NCBI GenBank assembly: GCA_024639165.1
Contig: JAHEIX010000011.1
Location: 1 to 64,000 of the forward strand
From: UBA7446 sp024639165
GTDB lineage: Bacteria > Bacteroidota > Bacteroidia > Flavobacteriales > Flavobacteriaceae
Direction of reading: 5' to 3'
Length of the DNA: 64,000 nt
In this document: one piece after another, positions 34,450-44,234 of the stretch
How positions within the stretch are numbered: position 1 is the stretch's first letter
Layout: each line of letters opens with the position of its first letter
The notes under the pieces: generated by a model
Databases searched by the model: none
What the model saw: the letters and a program-made list of their open reading frames with translations, nothing else
Told to the model about the DNA's origin: nothing
Program-made: the position numbers and the translations under genes

Positions 34450-35205
34450 TTAGACCTGCGTTTGTTTTATTTTCTTCATCAGATTTGAAGAATACACAAA
34501 GTCGTTAACAGCCTCATTATCTGTATTAAATATGAGCTCCTTACTACCTTCCCAAGCCTTTACGCCATCTTTTAAAAACAAAATGGTATCTCCAATTTCC
34601 ATAACAGAATTCATGTCGTGAGAATTGATGACTGTAGTGATGTTGTTTTCTTGAGTAATTTCTCTAATAAGGTTGTCAATAACGATGGCCGTTTTGGGGT
34701 CTAGCCCTGAGTTGGGCTCATCACAAAAAAGGTATTTTGGCTTCATGACAACTGCACGGGCAATGGCAACGCGTTTTTGCATGCCTCCAGAAAGCTCTGC
34801 TGGAAGTTTGTTGTTCGCATTTTCAAGATTTACACGCGCTATAACTTCTTCGGCAGCTCGTTTAATTTCTGACTCACTTTTCTTGGTTAGCATTTGCATT
34901 GGAAACATGACGTTTTCCAAAACAGACATGGAGTCAAACAGCGCACTTCCTTGAAAAACCATACCCATTTCTCTGCGTAATGTGCGTCTTTCTTCCTCAT
35001 CCATATCGCTAAAAGCTTGATTGTTGAAGTGCATTTTACCACCATCTATTTGGTGTAAACCCAACAGACATTTAAGCAATACTGTTTTTCCTGAACCGCT
35101 TTGGCCAATGATAAGGTTGGTTTTTCCAGGCTCAAAACTCATGCTAATCCCTTTAAGAACTTGCAAGCCGTCAAACGATTTCGTGATGTTGTTTAGGGTT
35201 ATCAT
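34450..35205 (-). CDS. ABC transporter ATP-binding protein, MlaF type
   Basis: 251-residue ATPase starting at ATG 35205. Walker A GQSGSGKT is at 34-41, signature LSGGMQKRVAIARA and Walker B YLFCDEPNSGLDP follow, and the switch His is in VINSHDM. It pairs with the MlaE-like permease encoded immediately upstream with a 1-bp overlap (TAATG). Such pairs move phospholipids or other lipids between inner and outer membrane. No MlaD-type substrate-binding gene is adjacent here. Confidence 0.93.
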   Translation of the reverse strand: MITLNNITKSFDGLQVLKGISMSFEPGKTNLIIGQSGSGKTVLLKCLLGLHQIDGGKMHFNNQAFSDMDEEERRTLRREMGMVFQGSALFDSMSVLENVMFPMQMLTKKSESEIKRAAEEVIARVNLENANNKLPAELSGGMQKRVAIARAVVMKPKYLFCDEPNSGLDPKTAIVIDNLIREITQENNITTVINSHDMNSVMEIGDTILFLKDGVKAWEGSKELIFNTDNEAVNDFVYSSNLMKKIKQTQV

Positions 35206-35942
35206 TAAGCCAGTAACATTTGAGTAATGAAATAATTGAGCACAATAATAACTACTGACGTCCATACAAAGGCTACTGTAGCTGCTTTACCAACTTCGAG
35301 TGCGCCACCCTTCATATAATAGCCGTGATAGGATGGGATAGTGGCCAAAACCATGGCAAATACCAAAGTTTTTATAAAGGCGTATACCACATGGTAAGGC
35401 CTAAAGTCGAGTTGTATGCCCTCGATAAAATCAGCACTACTCGAAAATCCGCCATAAATGGTAGCGGCATAACCCCCAAGAATACCAAGAAACATGGAAA
35501 AATTTATCACTAGGGGAAGCAAAAGCATCGAAATTATTTTTGGAAACACCAAGTAGTTTACGGAGTTAATACCCATTACTTCTAATGCATCAATTTGTTC
35601 GGTTACGCGCATGGTACCTATGCTTGATGTAATAAAAGAACCTACTTTACCCGCAAGAATAATACTCATGAATGTTGGTGCAAACTCAAGTATTACCGAT
35701 TGTCGAGTTGCAAAGCCAACTAAATTTTTTGGAATAAGTGGATTTTCAATATTAAGTGCCGTTTGTATGGATACAACCCCTCCAACAAAAAAGGATAAAA
35801 AGGCAACGATACCCAAGGAGCCGATAATAAGATCTTGTATATCTTTGAATATAAGTTTTTGCATCACTTTTCTCTTGGTAGGCTTGACAAAAACCAACCT
35901 GAGCATTAATAAATATTCACCGATGTGATGCAGTATTTTCAC
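35205..35942 (-). CDS. ABC transporter permease, MlaE/YrbE family
   Basis: 245-residue membrane protein with five or six helices. The family signatures are GFATRQSVILEFAPTFMSIILAGKVGSFITSSIGTMRVTEQIDALEVMGI and VFAMVLATIPSYHGYYMKGGALEVGKAAT. It forms the inner-membrane channel of a lipid transport ABC system with the downstream ATPase. The promoter is not obvious in the 76-bp spacer shared with the divergent phosphatase gene. Confidence 0.93.
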   Translation of the reverse strand: MKILHHIGEYLLMLRLVFVKPTKRKVMQKLIFKDIQDLIIGSLGIVAFLSFFVGGVVSIQTALNIENPLIPKNLVGFATRQSVILEFAPTFMSIILAGKVGSFITSSIGTMRVTEQIDALEVMGINSVNYLVFPKIISMLLLPLVINFSMFLGILGGYAATIYGGFSSSADFIEGIQLDFRPYHVVYAFIKTLVFAMVLATIPSYHGYYMKGGALEVGKAATVAFVWTSVVIIVLNYFITQMLLA

Positions 35943-36018
35943 GTAAACGAATGTAAAAAATTCTGTTGCTATAACCTAGGTCTCAATATAAAAATTGAAA
36001 TTTGTTAAAATATCAATC

Positions 36019-37650
36019 ATGAATACCAAATCTTTCTTTATCATCGTCAGTCTCCTTTTGTTGGGCTGCAACTCAAATCACGACAACGATAAGACCAAAC
36101 TCGTAGTAGGTATTGTAGTTGATCAAATGCGCATGGACTACCTATATCGATTCCAATCGCATTTTGGCGAAAATGGATTTAAACGTTTTTACAACGAAGG
36201 CTTTGTGGCTAAAAATCACCATTTTGACTCCCGTCAAACCAAGACAGGCCCCGGACATGCGAGTATTGCTACAGGTACTCCGCCTGCCATTAATGGAATT
36301 ATTGGCAATGATTGGTTTGATAGACAAAGCCGAAAATCACGCTATTGCGTAGATGACTCTACCTATAAATCCTTGGGAACAGCCCGAGCAACAGGTAAAG
36401 CACCAACCGCACTTTTGGTCTCCACATTTGCTGACGAAAATAGGTTGGCAACTCAGATGAATGGCAAAGCAGTCAGTGTTTCTTTGAAAGACAGAAGCGC
36501 CATATTGGCCATTGGCCATACTGCCAATGGTGCGTATTGGTTTTCAGGAGGGGATGAAGGAAACTTCATAAGCAGTACGTTTTATATGGATGCATTACCT
36601 GCATGGGCAACAGGTTTTAACACTTCTAGAAAAATTGACGATTATCTGACCACTTGGGATACCTTTTATCCTATCTCTCAATATGCGGAAACAGGACGAG
36701 ACGACAGTCCCTACGAAAAGCGCCCTAAAGGCAAAGAAACGCCTACATTTCCATATGATTTAGCCGCTCTGGCCGCTACTAATAATGGCTATGACGCGCT
36801 ACAAGCAACACCTTTTGGCAACAGCCTCGTTACGGACTTTGCATTGGCAGCGTTGAAAGGGGAGGGCTTAGGCGCGGATGATCACCCAGACGTATTTATG
36901 GTTTCCTATTCATCCACAGATTATATAGGACATGATTTTGGTACCAACGCTAAGGAATTGCAGGATACCTATATTCGTTTAGACCTAGAACTCGCAAGGC
37001 TTTTTCATGCCTTGGACACACAAGTGGGCAAGGGTGCCTATACTGTTTTCCTCACGGCAGACCATGGTGTTGCTCCCGTTCCTAATTATCTGATAGACAA
37101 TAAAATACCTGCAGGATATTTTAGAAAAAAGCCTTTTGTCAAGGCCCTTGAAAAAGCCTTGCAGGATGCTTTCGGATTATACGACATTATCCTTGATGTA
37201 TCAAACGATGAAGTTTACCTCAACCGTGAGCTCATTTCTTCAGCAAAATTAGATGTCGATGTGATAAGGCGTTTTGCTGTTGCTTTTATACAGCGACAAG
37301 ACGGAATTGCTGCTGCTTACACAACAACAGATCTTATGAAAATGGATGCTGATAATCCAATAGTGGAACGCTTGCAAAATGGATATAACCCTAAAAGATC
37401 GGGTGATGTTATATACATGCTATTGCCAGGGTATATAGCCAAACGTACTTATGGCACCACGCATGGTTCAGCCTTTATTTATGATACTCATGTTCCGCTG
37501 TTGCTCTATGGTAACGGTATCCAAAAGGGTCAAACATTTAAAAGAACAAAAATTTCAGATATCGCACCCACAATATGTGCGTTGTTAGAAGTAAGTAACC
37601 CCACAGGTGTTACTGGCAACCCAATAGGGGAGGCTTTATTGAGTCGTTAA
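36019..37650 (+). CDS. pafA: PafA-type alkaline phosphatase, lipoprotein
   Basis: Phosphate-monoester hydrolase of the Bacteroidota PafA group, alkaline phosphatase superfamily. The start at 36019 gives a lipoprotein signal (SLLLLGC). The nucleophile is probably Thr76 in QTKTGPGHAS; metal ligands are in VVDQMRMD, SSTDYIGHDFG and LTADHGVAP, and TTHGSAFIYDTHVPLL near the C-terminus supplies further ligands. 543 residues is typical. Its stop shares TTAA with the stop of the convergent FabH-like gene. Confidence 0.92.
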   Translation: MNTKSFFIIVSLLLLGCNSNHDNDKTKLVVGIVVDQMRMDYLYRFQSHFGENGFKRFYNEGFVAKNHHFDSRQTKTGPGHASIATGTPPAINGIIGNDWFDRQSRKSRYCVDDSTYKSLGTARATGKAPTALLVSTFADENRLATQMNGKAVSVSLKDRSAILAIGHTANGAYWFSGGDEGNFISSTFYMDALPAWATGFNTSRKIDDYLTTWDTFYPISQYAETGRDDSPYEKRPKGKETPTFPYDLAALAATNNGYDALQATPFGNSLVTDFALAALKGEGLGADDHPDVFMVSYSSTDYIGHDFGTNAKELQDTYIRLDLELARLFHALDTQVGKGAYTVFLTADHGVAPVPNYLIDNKIPAGYFRKKPFVKALEKALQDAFGLYDIILDVSNDEVYLNRELISSAKLDVDVIRRFAVAFIQRQDGIAAAYTTTDLMKMDADNPIVERLQNGYNPKRSGDVIYMLLPGYIAKRTYGTTHGSAFIYDTHVPLLLYGNGIQKGQTFKRTKISDIAPTICALLEVSNPTGVTGNPIGEALLSR

Positions 37651-38705
37651 AACGAATAGGTAAACGCATTGATATTCATTCCAGCACCTACGCTGGCAAA
37701 AAGCGCAACATCCCCTTTGTTTATTTGATGACCATTGAGGGCATTTCGCTTAACCAAATCCAATAGGGTAGGGACAGTTGCAACCGAACTATTCCCTAAT
37801 TTATGGATGCTTATGGGTAGTACGTCTGCAGGAATGGGTTCACGAAAAAGACGGTAAAACCTTTTAACGATGGCTTCGTCCATTTTTTCATTGGCTTGAT
37901 GCAGAAAGATCTTCTTTAAAGACCCTAGGTCTTCTCCGCTTTTGTCAAAGCAGTCTTTCATGGCTTGTGGAACATGGCTAATGGCAAATTCGTAAACTTT
38001 CCTTCCTAGCATTTTAATATACTTGTCTTCAGGCTTAGCTGTTGGATCGTTGGACTTTCCAGAAAACAAGTAAAAAGCCTCTTCTGTACTGTAGGTTTGT
38101 GAACAGTGGCTTAAAAGGCCACCGGCTTCTTCTTTTTCTTCAATGATAGTGGCTCCAGCACCGTCGGCAAAAATCATGGCGTCTCTGTCGTTTTGATCAG
38201 CAATTCGTGATAAGGTATCGGCGCCAATAACCATGCAGCGTTTCGCCATCCCCGACTTGATAAAAGCTTGTGCCTGAATAACACCTTCTACCCATCCAGG
38301 GCAACCAAAAATCAGGTCATAAGCAACACAATTCGGATTCTTTATCTGAAGGTTGTGCTTTACCCTTGTGGCCAAGGAGGGTAATATATCCGTTTGTATA
38401 CAGCCGTGTTGAATGTCACCAAAATTATGGGCTACAATTATATAGTCCAAGGTTTCAGGATCAAGAGATGCGTCTTCAATAGCTTTTTCAGCAGCCAGAA
38501 AAGCGAGATCCGATGCAGTTTGGTGTGGTTTAGCATAACGGCGCTCTTCAATGCCCGTTATGGCCTTAAATTTCTCAATGATGTCACCATTTTCAGCACC
38601 AAAAGGATTGCCGCTGTCGTCTAAAAATGTATGTGCTAAAAAATCTTGATTTCGTTCTTTGTGTGAAGGAATATAACTTCCAACGCCTGTGATGTGGATT
38701 CCCAT
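37647..38705 (-). CDS. 3-oxoacyl-ACP synthase III-like (FabH family) protein
   Basis: 352-residue thiolase-fold condensing enzyme. Catalytic triad residues are present: C135 (FGCPGW), H269 (LHQANEKM) and N305 (LGNSSVA). GADTLSRIAD and FADGAGATII are further FabH blocks. Compared with housekeeping FabH (about 320-335 residues) it is longer and carries an insertion around HNFGDIQHGCIQTDILPSLATRV, so it may serve a special acyl chain or head-group rather than core fatty-acid initiation. No other lipid gene is adjacent. Confidence 0.87.
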   Translation of the reverse strand: MGIHITGVGSYIPSHKERNQDFLAHTFLDDSGNPFGAENGDIIEKFKAITGIEERRYAKPHQTASDLAFLAAEKAIEDASLDPETLDYIIVAHNFGDIQHGCIQTDILPSLATRVKHNLQIKNPNCVAYDLIFGCPGWVEGVIQAQAFIKSGMAKRCMVIGADTLSRIADQNDRDAMIFADGAGATIIEEKEEAGGLLSHCSQTYSTEEAFYLFSGKSNDPTAKPEDKYIKMLGRKVYEFAISHVPQAMKDCFDKSGEDLGSLKKIFLHQANEKMDEAIVKRFYRLFREPIPADVLPISIHKLGNSSVATVPTLLDLVKRNALNGHQINKGDVALFASVGAGMNINAFTYSF

Positions 38706-38738
38706 ATTTTATAAGAGTAGTGGTCGTTTTCTGATATT

Positions 38739-38746
38739 CAAATATA
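38739..38746 (-). promoter_or_regulatory. Putative promoter of the FabH-like gene
   Basis: Minus-strand TATATTTG matches TAnnTTTG perfectly, with a TTG (complement of 38763-38765) exactly 16 bp upstream. Confidence 0.65.
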
Positions 38747-38803
38747 GAAATCTATGCGGTTACAAGAAAAAAGATGTGCTTATAAATACGTTCCACACCC
38801 ATA

Positions 38804-41668
38804 TTATTGAATTTGCGGGACCGGTTTGTCTACATACATTTCTATGGGAGCGCAAGTACACATAAGATTTCTGTCGCCATAAGCTTCATCTACACGCTGT
38901 ACACTTGGCCAAAACTTATTTTCACGAACAAATTGCAATGGATATGCTGCTTCTTCTCTCGTGTATGGCAATTCCCATTCGTGCGCTGTCAATTGAGTCA
39001 AGGTATGAGGTGCGTTGCGAAGTAGGTTGTTCGTTTGTTCTTTAGTGCTGGCCTCAATCTCATAGCGTATTGAAATAAATGCCTCGCAAAAACGATCTAA
39101 TTCTGCCATGTTTTCACTTTCTGTAGGTTCAATCATCATGGTGCCTGGAACCGGGAACGATACTGTTGGTGCATGAAAGCCATAATCAATCAAACGTTTG
39201 GCAATATCCATTACTTCTATACCTTTTTCTTTGAAAGCACGACAATCAATGATAAACTCGTGTGCTGCTCTGTTGTTGTCACCACTGTACAAAACAGGGT
39301 AGTGCTTGGCAATACGTTCTTTGATGTAATTGGCATTTAAGATCGCTACCTCTGTGGCTTTCGTAAGCCCTGCTGCTCCTAGTAAGCGTATGTAGGCATA
39401 AGAAATAAGACAAGCTAGAGCTGAACCATAAGGCGCTGCAGAAAGTGCTTGGATTCCTTGTTCGCCACTTGTAGGAACTATGGTGTGGTTTGGTAAAAAT
39501 GGGACCAAGTGTTTGGCAACACATATCGGACCTACTCCAGGGCCACCACCGCCATGTGGTATTGCAAAGGTTTTGTGGAGGTTCAGGTGACAAACGTCTG
39601 CGCCAATAACAGCTGGATTGGTTAGACCAACTTGCGCATTCATATTTGCGCCATCCATATATATTTGCCCTCCTTTGCTGTGAATGTAGGCAGTTATTTC
39701 TTTAATAGCTGATTCAAAAACCCCATGCGTTGAGGGATAGGTGATCATCAAAGCTGCTAAATTATCGGCATGCTCATTGGCTTTGGCTTTTAAGTCGTCG
39801 AGGTCGATATTCCCTTTTTCGTCAGTGCCTACGACAACAACTTGCATACCAGCCATTACGGCAGAGGCTGGATTGGTGCCATGTGCAGATGCAGGAATAA
39901 GACAGATGTTGCGATGTGCGTCACCGTTTGCAAGATGAAATGCTCGGATGGCCATCAGTCCTGCAAATTCGCCTTGTGCTCCCGAATTGGGTTGTAAGGA
40001 TGTGCCCCCGAAGCCCGTGATTTCTGTAAGGTAATCCGCAAGGTCGTGTAATACCCTAGTGTAGCCAGCTGCCTGATCGATAGGCGCAAAGGGATGTATG
40101 TTGTTCCAATGTGGATCACTCAGGGCAAACATTTCTGTAGCAGCATTTAGCTTCATGGTACAAGAACCCAATGCAATCATGGAATGATTTAGCGCCAGGT
40201 CTTTGCGCTCAAGGGATTTGATGTAACGCATCATGCTGGTTTCGGAATGATAACTATGAAATACGTCGTTGGTTAAAAATGAAGTGGTTCGCTTGTGTGA
40301 AACAGGGAGACAATCCATTTCAACCAAATTGACATCAAAAGCAGGTTGCTTAGTTGCTTTGGCAATAATATCAATCAAAATTTGAATGTGCTGGTCCTCG
40401 GTTGCTTCGTGGAAGGTAATGCTCAGCTCATTTTTGTTGATCTGCCGAAGGTTGATTCCTTTGGCAGCAGCCAAACTTGCTATTTCTTGGGCTGGGGCTT
40501 CGATGTGAAGCGTGTCAAAGAACGCCTCGTTCTTTTGCGTTACTCCCAGTTGTTTCAGTGCTTGATTAAGTTGACAAGCGTGACGGTGGATACGTGTAGC
40601 AATTGATGTTAATCCTTCTGGGCCGTGGTAAACAGCATACATTCCTGCCATAACGGCCAAAAGCACTTGTGCGGTACAAATATTAGATGTAGCCCTATCT
40701 CTTTTAATGTGTTGCTCACGTGTTTGCAAGGCCATACGTAAAGCTCTGTTACCAGACTTATCTTGGGTAACGCCAATAATTCTTCCAGGTATACTGCGTT
40801 TGTAGGCGGTCTTGGTTGCGAAGAATGCTGCGTGCGGTCCTCCATAGCCAAGGGGAATTCCAAAGCGTTGACTGCTTCCTACTACGACATCAGCACCTAA
40901 AGTTCCTGGCGCTTCTAAAAGCACCAAACTCATAAGGTCAGCAGCAACTGCCGTTTTTACTTCTGCTTGGGAAGCACGATCAATAAAAGCTTTTAGGTTG
41001 GGTATAGCACCGTCAGCACCAGGGTACTGTACCAAAGCTCCAAAGTATGCTTCATTAGGTACAAAAGTATCGCAACTGCCATAAACAAGTGTAATACCAA
41101 CGGGAACGGCTCTTGTTTCTAACACAGATTTGGTCTGCGGCAAGGTGTTTTCATCTACAAAAAACAGCTTTGCACCTTCCTTTTTCTGCGTTCTTGTACG
41201 TTGGCCAAAGAGGAGACTCATGGCTTCTGCTGCAGCTGTAGATTCATCTAAAAGAGAGGCATTAGCAAGTTCCATTCCTGTGAGTTCCACAATCATGGTT
41301 TGGAAGTTGAGCAACGCCTCCATACGACCTTGAGCAATTTCAGCTTGGTAGGGGGTGTATGCGGTGTACCAACCTGGGTTTTCCAATATATTTCTTTGGA
41401 TTACACCGGGCAAAATGGCTTCGTGATAACCTAGGCCAATAAAGGAAGTAAATACCTTGTTGTGTTTCCCTAAGGCGGTAATGTGTTTTGAAAAGCTATG
41501 TTCGCTCATCGCTTCAGGAAGCGACATGGGTGCATGGAGCCTAATGGCTTCTGGAACGGTCTGTGCAACCAGTTCTTCAAGCGATGAGGCATCTATAACC
41601 GAAAGCATCTTGTCCAACTCCTTTTCGTTTGGACCCAAGTGGCGAAGCGCGAAATTTTGTGTATCCAT
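38804..41668 (-). CDS. gcvP: Glycine dehydrogenase (decarboxylating), P-protein
   Basis: PLP-dependent decarboxylase of the glycine cleavage system. The 954-residue single-chain form includes both halves found separately in some bacteria. The PLP lysine is K699 in HLNLHKTFAIPHGGGGPG. The N-terminal RHLGPNEKELDKML and C-terminal TCAPIEMY are typical. ATG 41668 is preferred to a GTG two codons upstream. gcvT and gcvH are not in the window, as is common in Bacteroidota where the genes are dispersed. No glycine riboswitch was seen upstream. Confidence 0.97.
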   Translation of the reverse strand: MDTQNFALRHLGPNEKELDKMLSVIDASSLEELVAQTVPEAIRLHAPMSLPEAMSEHSFSKHITALGKHNKVFTSFIGLGYHEAILPGVIQRNILENPGWYTAYTPYQAEIAQGRMEALLNFQTMIVELTGMELANASLLDESTAAAEAMSLLFGQRTRTQKKEGAKLFFVDENTLPQTKSVLETRAVPVGITLVYGSCDTFVPNEAYFGALVQYPGADGAIPNLKAFIDRASQAEVKTAVAADLMSLVLLEAPGTLGADVVVGSSQRFGIPLGYGGPHAAFFATKTAYKRSIPGRIIGVTQDKSGNRALRMALQTREQHIKRDRATSNICTAQVLLAVMAGMYAVYHGPEGLTSIATRIHRHACQLNQALKQLGVTQKNEAFFDTLHIEAPAQEIASLAAAKGINLRQINKNELSITFHEATEDQHIQILIDIIAKATKQPAFDVNLVEMDCLPVSHKRTTSFLTNDVFHSYHSETSMMRYIKSLERKDLALNHSMIALGSCTMKLNAATEMFALSDPHWNNIHPFAPIDQAAGYTRVLHDLADYLTEITGFGGTSLQPNSGAQGEFAGLMAIRAFHLANGDAHRNICLIPASAHGTNPASAVMAGMQVVVVGTDEKGNIDLDDLKAKANEHADNLAALMITYPSTHGVFESAIKEITAYIHSKGGQIYMDGANMNAQVGLTNPAVIGADVCHLNLHKTFAIPHGGGGPGVGPICVAKHLVPFLPNHTIVPTSGEQGIQALSAAPYGSALACLISYAYIRLLGAAGLTKATEVAILNANYIKERIAKHYPVLYSGDNNRAAHEFIIDCRAFKEKGIEVMDIAKRLIDYGFHAPTVSFPVPGTMMIEPTESENMAELDRFCEAFISIRYEIEASTKEQTNNLLRNAPHTLTQLTAHEWELPYTREEAAYPLQFVRENKFWPSVQRVDEAYGDRNLMCTCAPIEMYVDKPVPQIQ

Positions 41669-41690
41669 AAACACCAGTATTATAGCCTTT

Positions 41691-41698
41691 CAAAGGTA
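41691..41698 (-). promoter_or_regulatory. Putative promoter of gcvP
   Basis: Minus-strand TACCTTTG matches TAnnTTTG, with TTG (complement of 41715-41717) 16 bp upstream. The leader to ATG 41668 would be about 16 nt. Confidence 0.65.
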
Positions 41699-41786
41699 AT
41701 TTTTTGCTTAAAATCAAAAAAATCAAACCCATCCATTTCGACCTAAAGTTGTTAACCATAAATGGCTACCTTATTAACACAATTGG

Positions 41787-41794
41787 TAGTTTTG
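41787..41794 (+). promoter_or_regulatory. Putative promoter of the UbiA-like gene
   Basis: TAGTTTTG matches TAnnTTTG and ends 9 bp before the ATG at 41804. No TTG at 16 bp spacing. Confidence 0.5.
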
Positions 41795-41803
41795 TAGTTC
41801 TTT

Positions 41804-42595
41804 ATGAAGCATATCAATCTCCGCCCATATATTGAATCCAGCTTACACGTTGCCTTATCGCTATTGGCTTTTTGCAACGTGTTAGCGATGCAACAAGGCG
41901 TTGATGTAGCTGTTTCATTGCAATGTGCGATTTTTGGTTTTGGTTGGGTTGCCTATCAATACTTTCATTTTGTTGTACCTGCTTTGGTAAAAAGGAAAAG
42001 AATCAATTTACTACAAGTCACCATGCTTTTCTGCGCTACGGCAATTGGTATTTTTGGACTCGCCACACAAACCACTGCTGTTTGGTTGATTTTTATTTTT
42101 GTAGGGATGATTACAGCGTTATACACACTTCCTTTCAGGGCCCAAATGGGCTTGCGTTATATCCCTACTCTTAAGATATTTATTGTGGCCTTGTGCTGGT
42201 CAACTCTAGCTACTTTTGCACTGTATAATGCTGCCTCGGTTCATTTTGTATTGATTGCCTCAAAAGCCATACTTTGGATATTGGTGCTTATTGTACCGCT
42301 CGAAATACACGATCTTAATAGCGATGCACCACGTTTGAAAACACTCCCACAAGTTTTGGGTGTTAAGGGGGTAAAGTTGCTGTCGTATATCTTGATTTTA
42401 ATGGCTATCGTTTTGGCCTTCATGACGGCAACTAAAAATATTCTTGCTTGGATTGAAATCGGGGTACTAGTCGTTCTTGGGATACTTATTTTTAAAGTTA
42501 AAAGAGATCGACCAAAACACCTTACTTCATTGTATGTTGAAGCAATTCCTGTGTTGTGGTTGGGTTTGAGCTATTTTGCGCTTACTTATTGTTAA
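41804..42595 (+). CDS. UbiA-like multi-pass membrane protein
   Basis: 263-residue protein with about eight hydrophobic helices. The segment EIHDLNSDAPRLKTLPQVLGVKGVKLLSY strongly resembles the second Asp-rich motif of UbiA prenyltransferases (D-x-x-x-D with TLP-x-LG). The expected first motif (ND-x-x-D) between helices 2 and 3 is not present: that position reads YQYFHFVVPALVKRKR. It may therefore be a divergent or inactive relative. Its 3' end overlaps the convergent purE by 14 bp. Confidence 0.75.
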   Translation: MKHINLRPYIESSLHVALSLLAFCNVLAMQQGVDVAVSLQCAIFGFGWVAYQYFHFVVPALVKRKRINLLQVTMLFCATAIGIFGLATQTTAVWLIFIFVGMITALYTLPFRAQMGLRYIPTLKIFIVALCWSTLATFALYNAASVHFVLIASKAILWILVLIVPLEIHDLNSDAPRLKTLPQVLGVKGVKLLSYILILMAIVLAFMTATKNILAWIEIGVLVVLGILIFKVKRDRPKHLTSLYVEAIPVLWLGLSYFALTYC

Positions 42596-43067
42596 GGTCT
42601 TTCGCGCTTTGATGGACTTTCTCACCTAAGGATACTTTGTAGGCAATCATTGCCTCACGTAAGGCTGGATTTTTTACGCCCAGAATCTGACAAGCCAATA
42701 GTGCTGCATTTTTTGCCCCATTCAGTGCTACGGTAGCTACAGGCACGCCCCCAGGCATTTGTAGTATAGACAAAACAGAATCCCATCCATCTATGGAATT
42801 GGAAGACTTAACAGGTACGCCAATTACAGGCAATGGACTAATTGAGGCCACCATACCAGGGAGGTGGGCTGCTCCGCCAGCTCCAGCAATGATAACGTCA
42901 ATACCGTTTTCGTGTGCTGATTTTCCAAACGACATCATTTTATCGGCAGTTCTGTGTGCAGATACAATATCAACATGCGTTTCGATTTCAAAAAGGGCCA
43001 AGGTGTCAATGGCATCTTGCATTACGGGTAGGTCGCTTTTGCTTCCCATGATAACGGCTACTTTCAT
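42582..43067 (-). CDS. purE: N5-carboxyaminoimidazole ribonucleotide mutase
   Basis: Converts N5-CAIR to CAIR in purine synthesis. Conserved MGSKSDLPVM, SAHRTADKM (with the catalytic His), GAGGAAHLPGM and LQMPGGVPVATVA are all present. Length 161 residues is standard. The stop of purK is one base upstream of its ATG, so purK-purE form an operon. Confidence 0.97.
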   Translation of the reverse strand: MKVAVIMGSKSDLPVMQDAIDTLALFEIETHVDIVSAHRTADKMMSFGKSAHENGIDVIIAGAGGAAHLPGMVASISPLPVIGVPVKSSNSIDGWDSVLSILQMPGGVPVATVALNGAKNAALLACQILGVKNPALREAMIAYKVSLGEKVHQSAKDLNNK

Positions 43068-43068
43068 G

Positions 43069-44226
43069 TTAATTCGCTTTAAGTTTAAGTTTTGCTTTTA
43101 AGTCTTTAATTTTTTTAAAAATAACATTTAAATCTGCACCTGTAAGGGTAATATGTCCCATTTTTCGTTGCGGTTTAGTTGTTTTCTTTCCATAAATGTG
43201 TAGTGCAGCTTGTGGGGTATTTAGCACATGATCTATTCCATCATAGACAAATGTGCCAATGAGTTCTTGTGGACCAACCACATTGGCCATGATGGTGGGT
43301 TCCTGAAAGCTTGTTTTGCCAAGCGGGGCGTTAAGTATGGCGCGTATGTGCTGCTCAAATTGCGAAGTATTGGCGCCTTCTATGGTAAGGTGACCGCTGT
43401 TGTGCGGCCGTGGCGCTACTTCGTTTATAAGAAGGTTGTTCTCTTGGTCAATAAAAAACTCAACTGCCAACAAGCCTACATGCGCCCAAGCGCTAACCAA
43501 CTTATGGGTAATATCATGTGCTTTTTTTGCAATTTCTTTGCTAATCTCGGCAGGGAAATAGACATACTCTACTTGATTAGCCTCTGGATGGAACGCCATG
43601 CCCACTGGGGGGTAAAGCGCAATTTCACCATCAGGATTTCTGGCTGCTATAATGGCTATTTCTTGTTTTATAGGAACAACTCTCTCAATGATACACGGGT
43701 TATCAGGCAAAGCATCAATAGCTGCTTTACGGTCAATTTTTTTCACACCAAAACCGTCATAACCAAAACGGGCGGCTTTCCAAATGAAAGGAAAGTCAAC
43801 GCTGCCATTTGAAATATGTGCTAAAAGCTCTTTTTTGTTTTCACAAGAAATAAAAGGGGCAGTTGGCAGTTTTTGTTGTTCAAAAAAAGCTTTTTGTGTT
43901 TGTTTGTTTTGAATGATGTCGAGGGTTGCTGGTTTTGGATAAACCAAAACACCAGCTTTCTCCAACTCATAAAGGGCATCAATATTAACATGTTCAATTT
44001 CAATGGTAAGTACTTCAACTTCTTTTCCAAAGTTTAACACTGTTTCATAGTCCATCAAATCCCCTTGAACAAATCGGTAGCAGCTGTTTTTTGCGGGTGC
44101 ACCGGCATTGGAGTCAAGAATATGGGTGCGGATATCCCATTTGCGCGTTATATCGGTAAGCATTTTGCCTAGCTGTCCGCCACCTAAGATGCCTATGGAT
44201 AAACTTGAAGATATATACTGTTGCAT
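43069..44226 (-). CDS. purK: N5-carboxyaminoimidazole ribonucleotide synthase
   Basis: ATP-grasp enzyme that carboxylates AIR using bicarbonate. The N-terminal IGILGGGQLGKML binds nucleotide; FIWKAARFGYDGFGVKK, EFFIDQENNLLINEVAPRPHNSGHLTIEG are ATP-grasp and PurK signatures. Start at 44226 (385 residues) is set by the promoter element just upstream; longer readings have an unlikely hydrophobic extension. It is followed by purE. Confidence 0.96.
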   Translation of the reverse strand: MQQYISSSLSIGILGGGQLGKMLTDITRKWDIRTHILDSNAGAPAKNSCYRFVQGDLMDYETVLNFGKEVEVLTIEIEHVNIDALYELEKAGVLVYPKPATLDIIQNKQTQKAFFEQQKLPTAPFISCENKKELLAHISNGSVDFPFIWKAARFGYDGFGVKKIDRKAAIDALPDNPCIIERVVPIKQEIAIIAARNPDGEIALYPPVGMAFHPEANQVEYVYFPAEISKEIAKKAHDITHKLVSAWAHVGLLAVEFFIDQENNLLINEVAPRPHNSGHLTIEGANTSQFEQHIRAILNAPLGKTSFQEPTIMANVVGPQELIGTFVYDGIDHVLNTPQAALHIYGKKTTKPQRKMGHITLTGADLNVIFKKIKDLKAKLKLKAN

Positions 44227-44234
44227 TATCCGCA

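Noticed and set aside
41669..41803. Glycine riboswitch upstream of gcvP
   Set aside because: The gcvP leader is only about 16 nt from a good promoter box; no aptamer-like structure fits.
43228..43812. 194-codon open frame on the plus strand, opposite purK
   Set aside because: It lies entirely antisense to the well-supported purK gene, its predicted protein has no coherent domain, and no promoter box precedes it.
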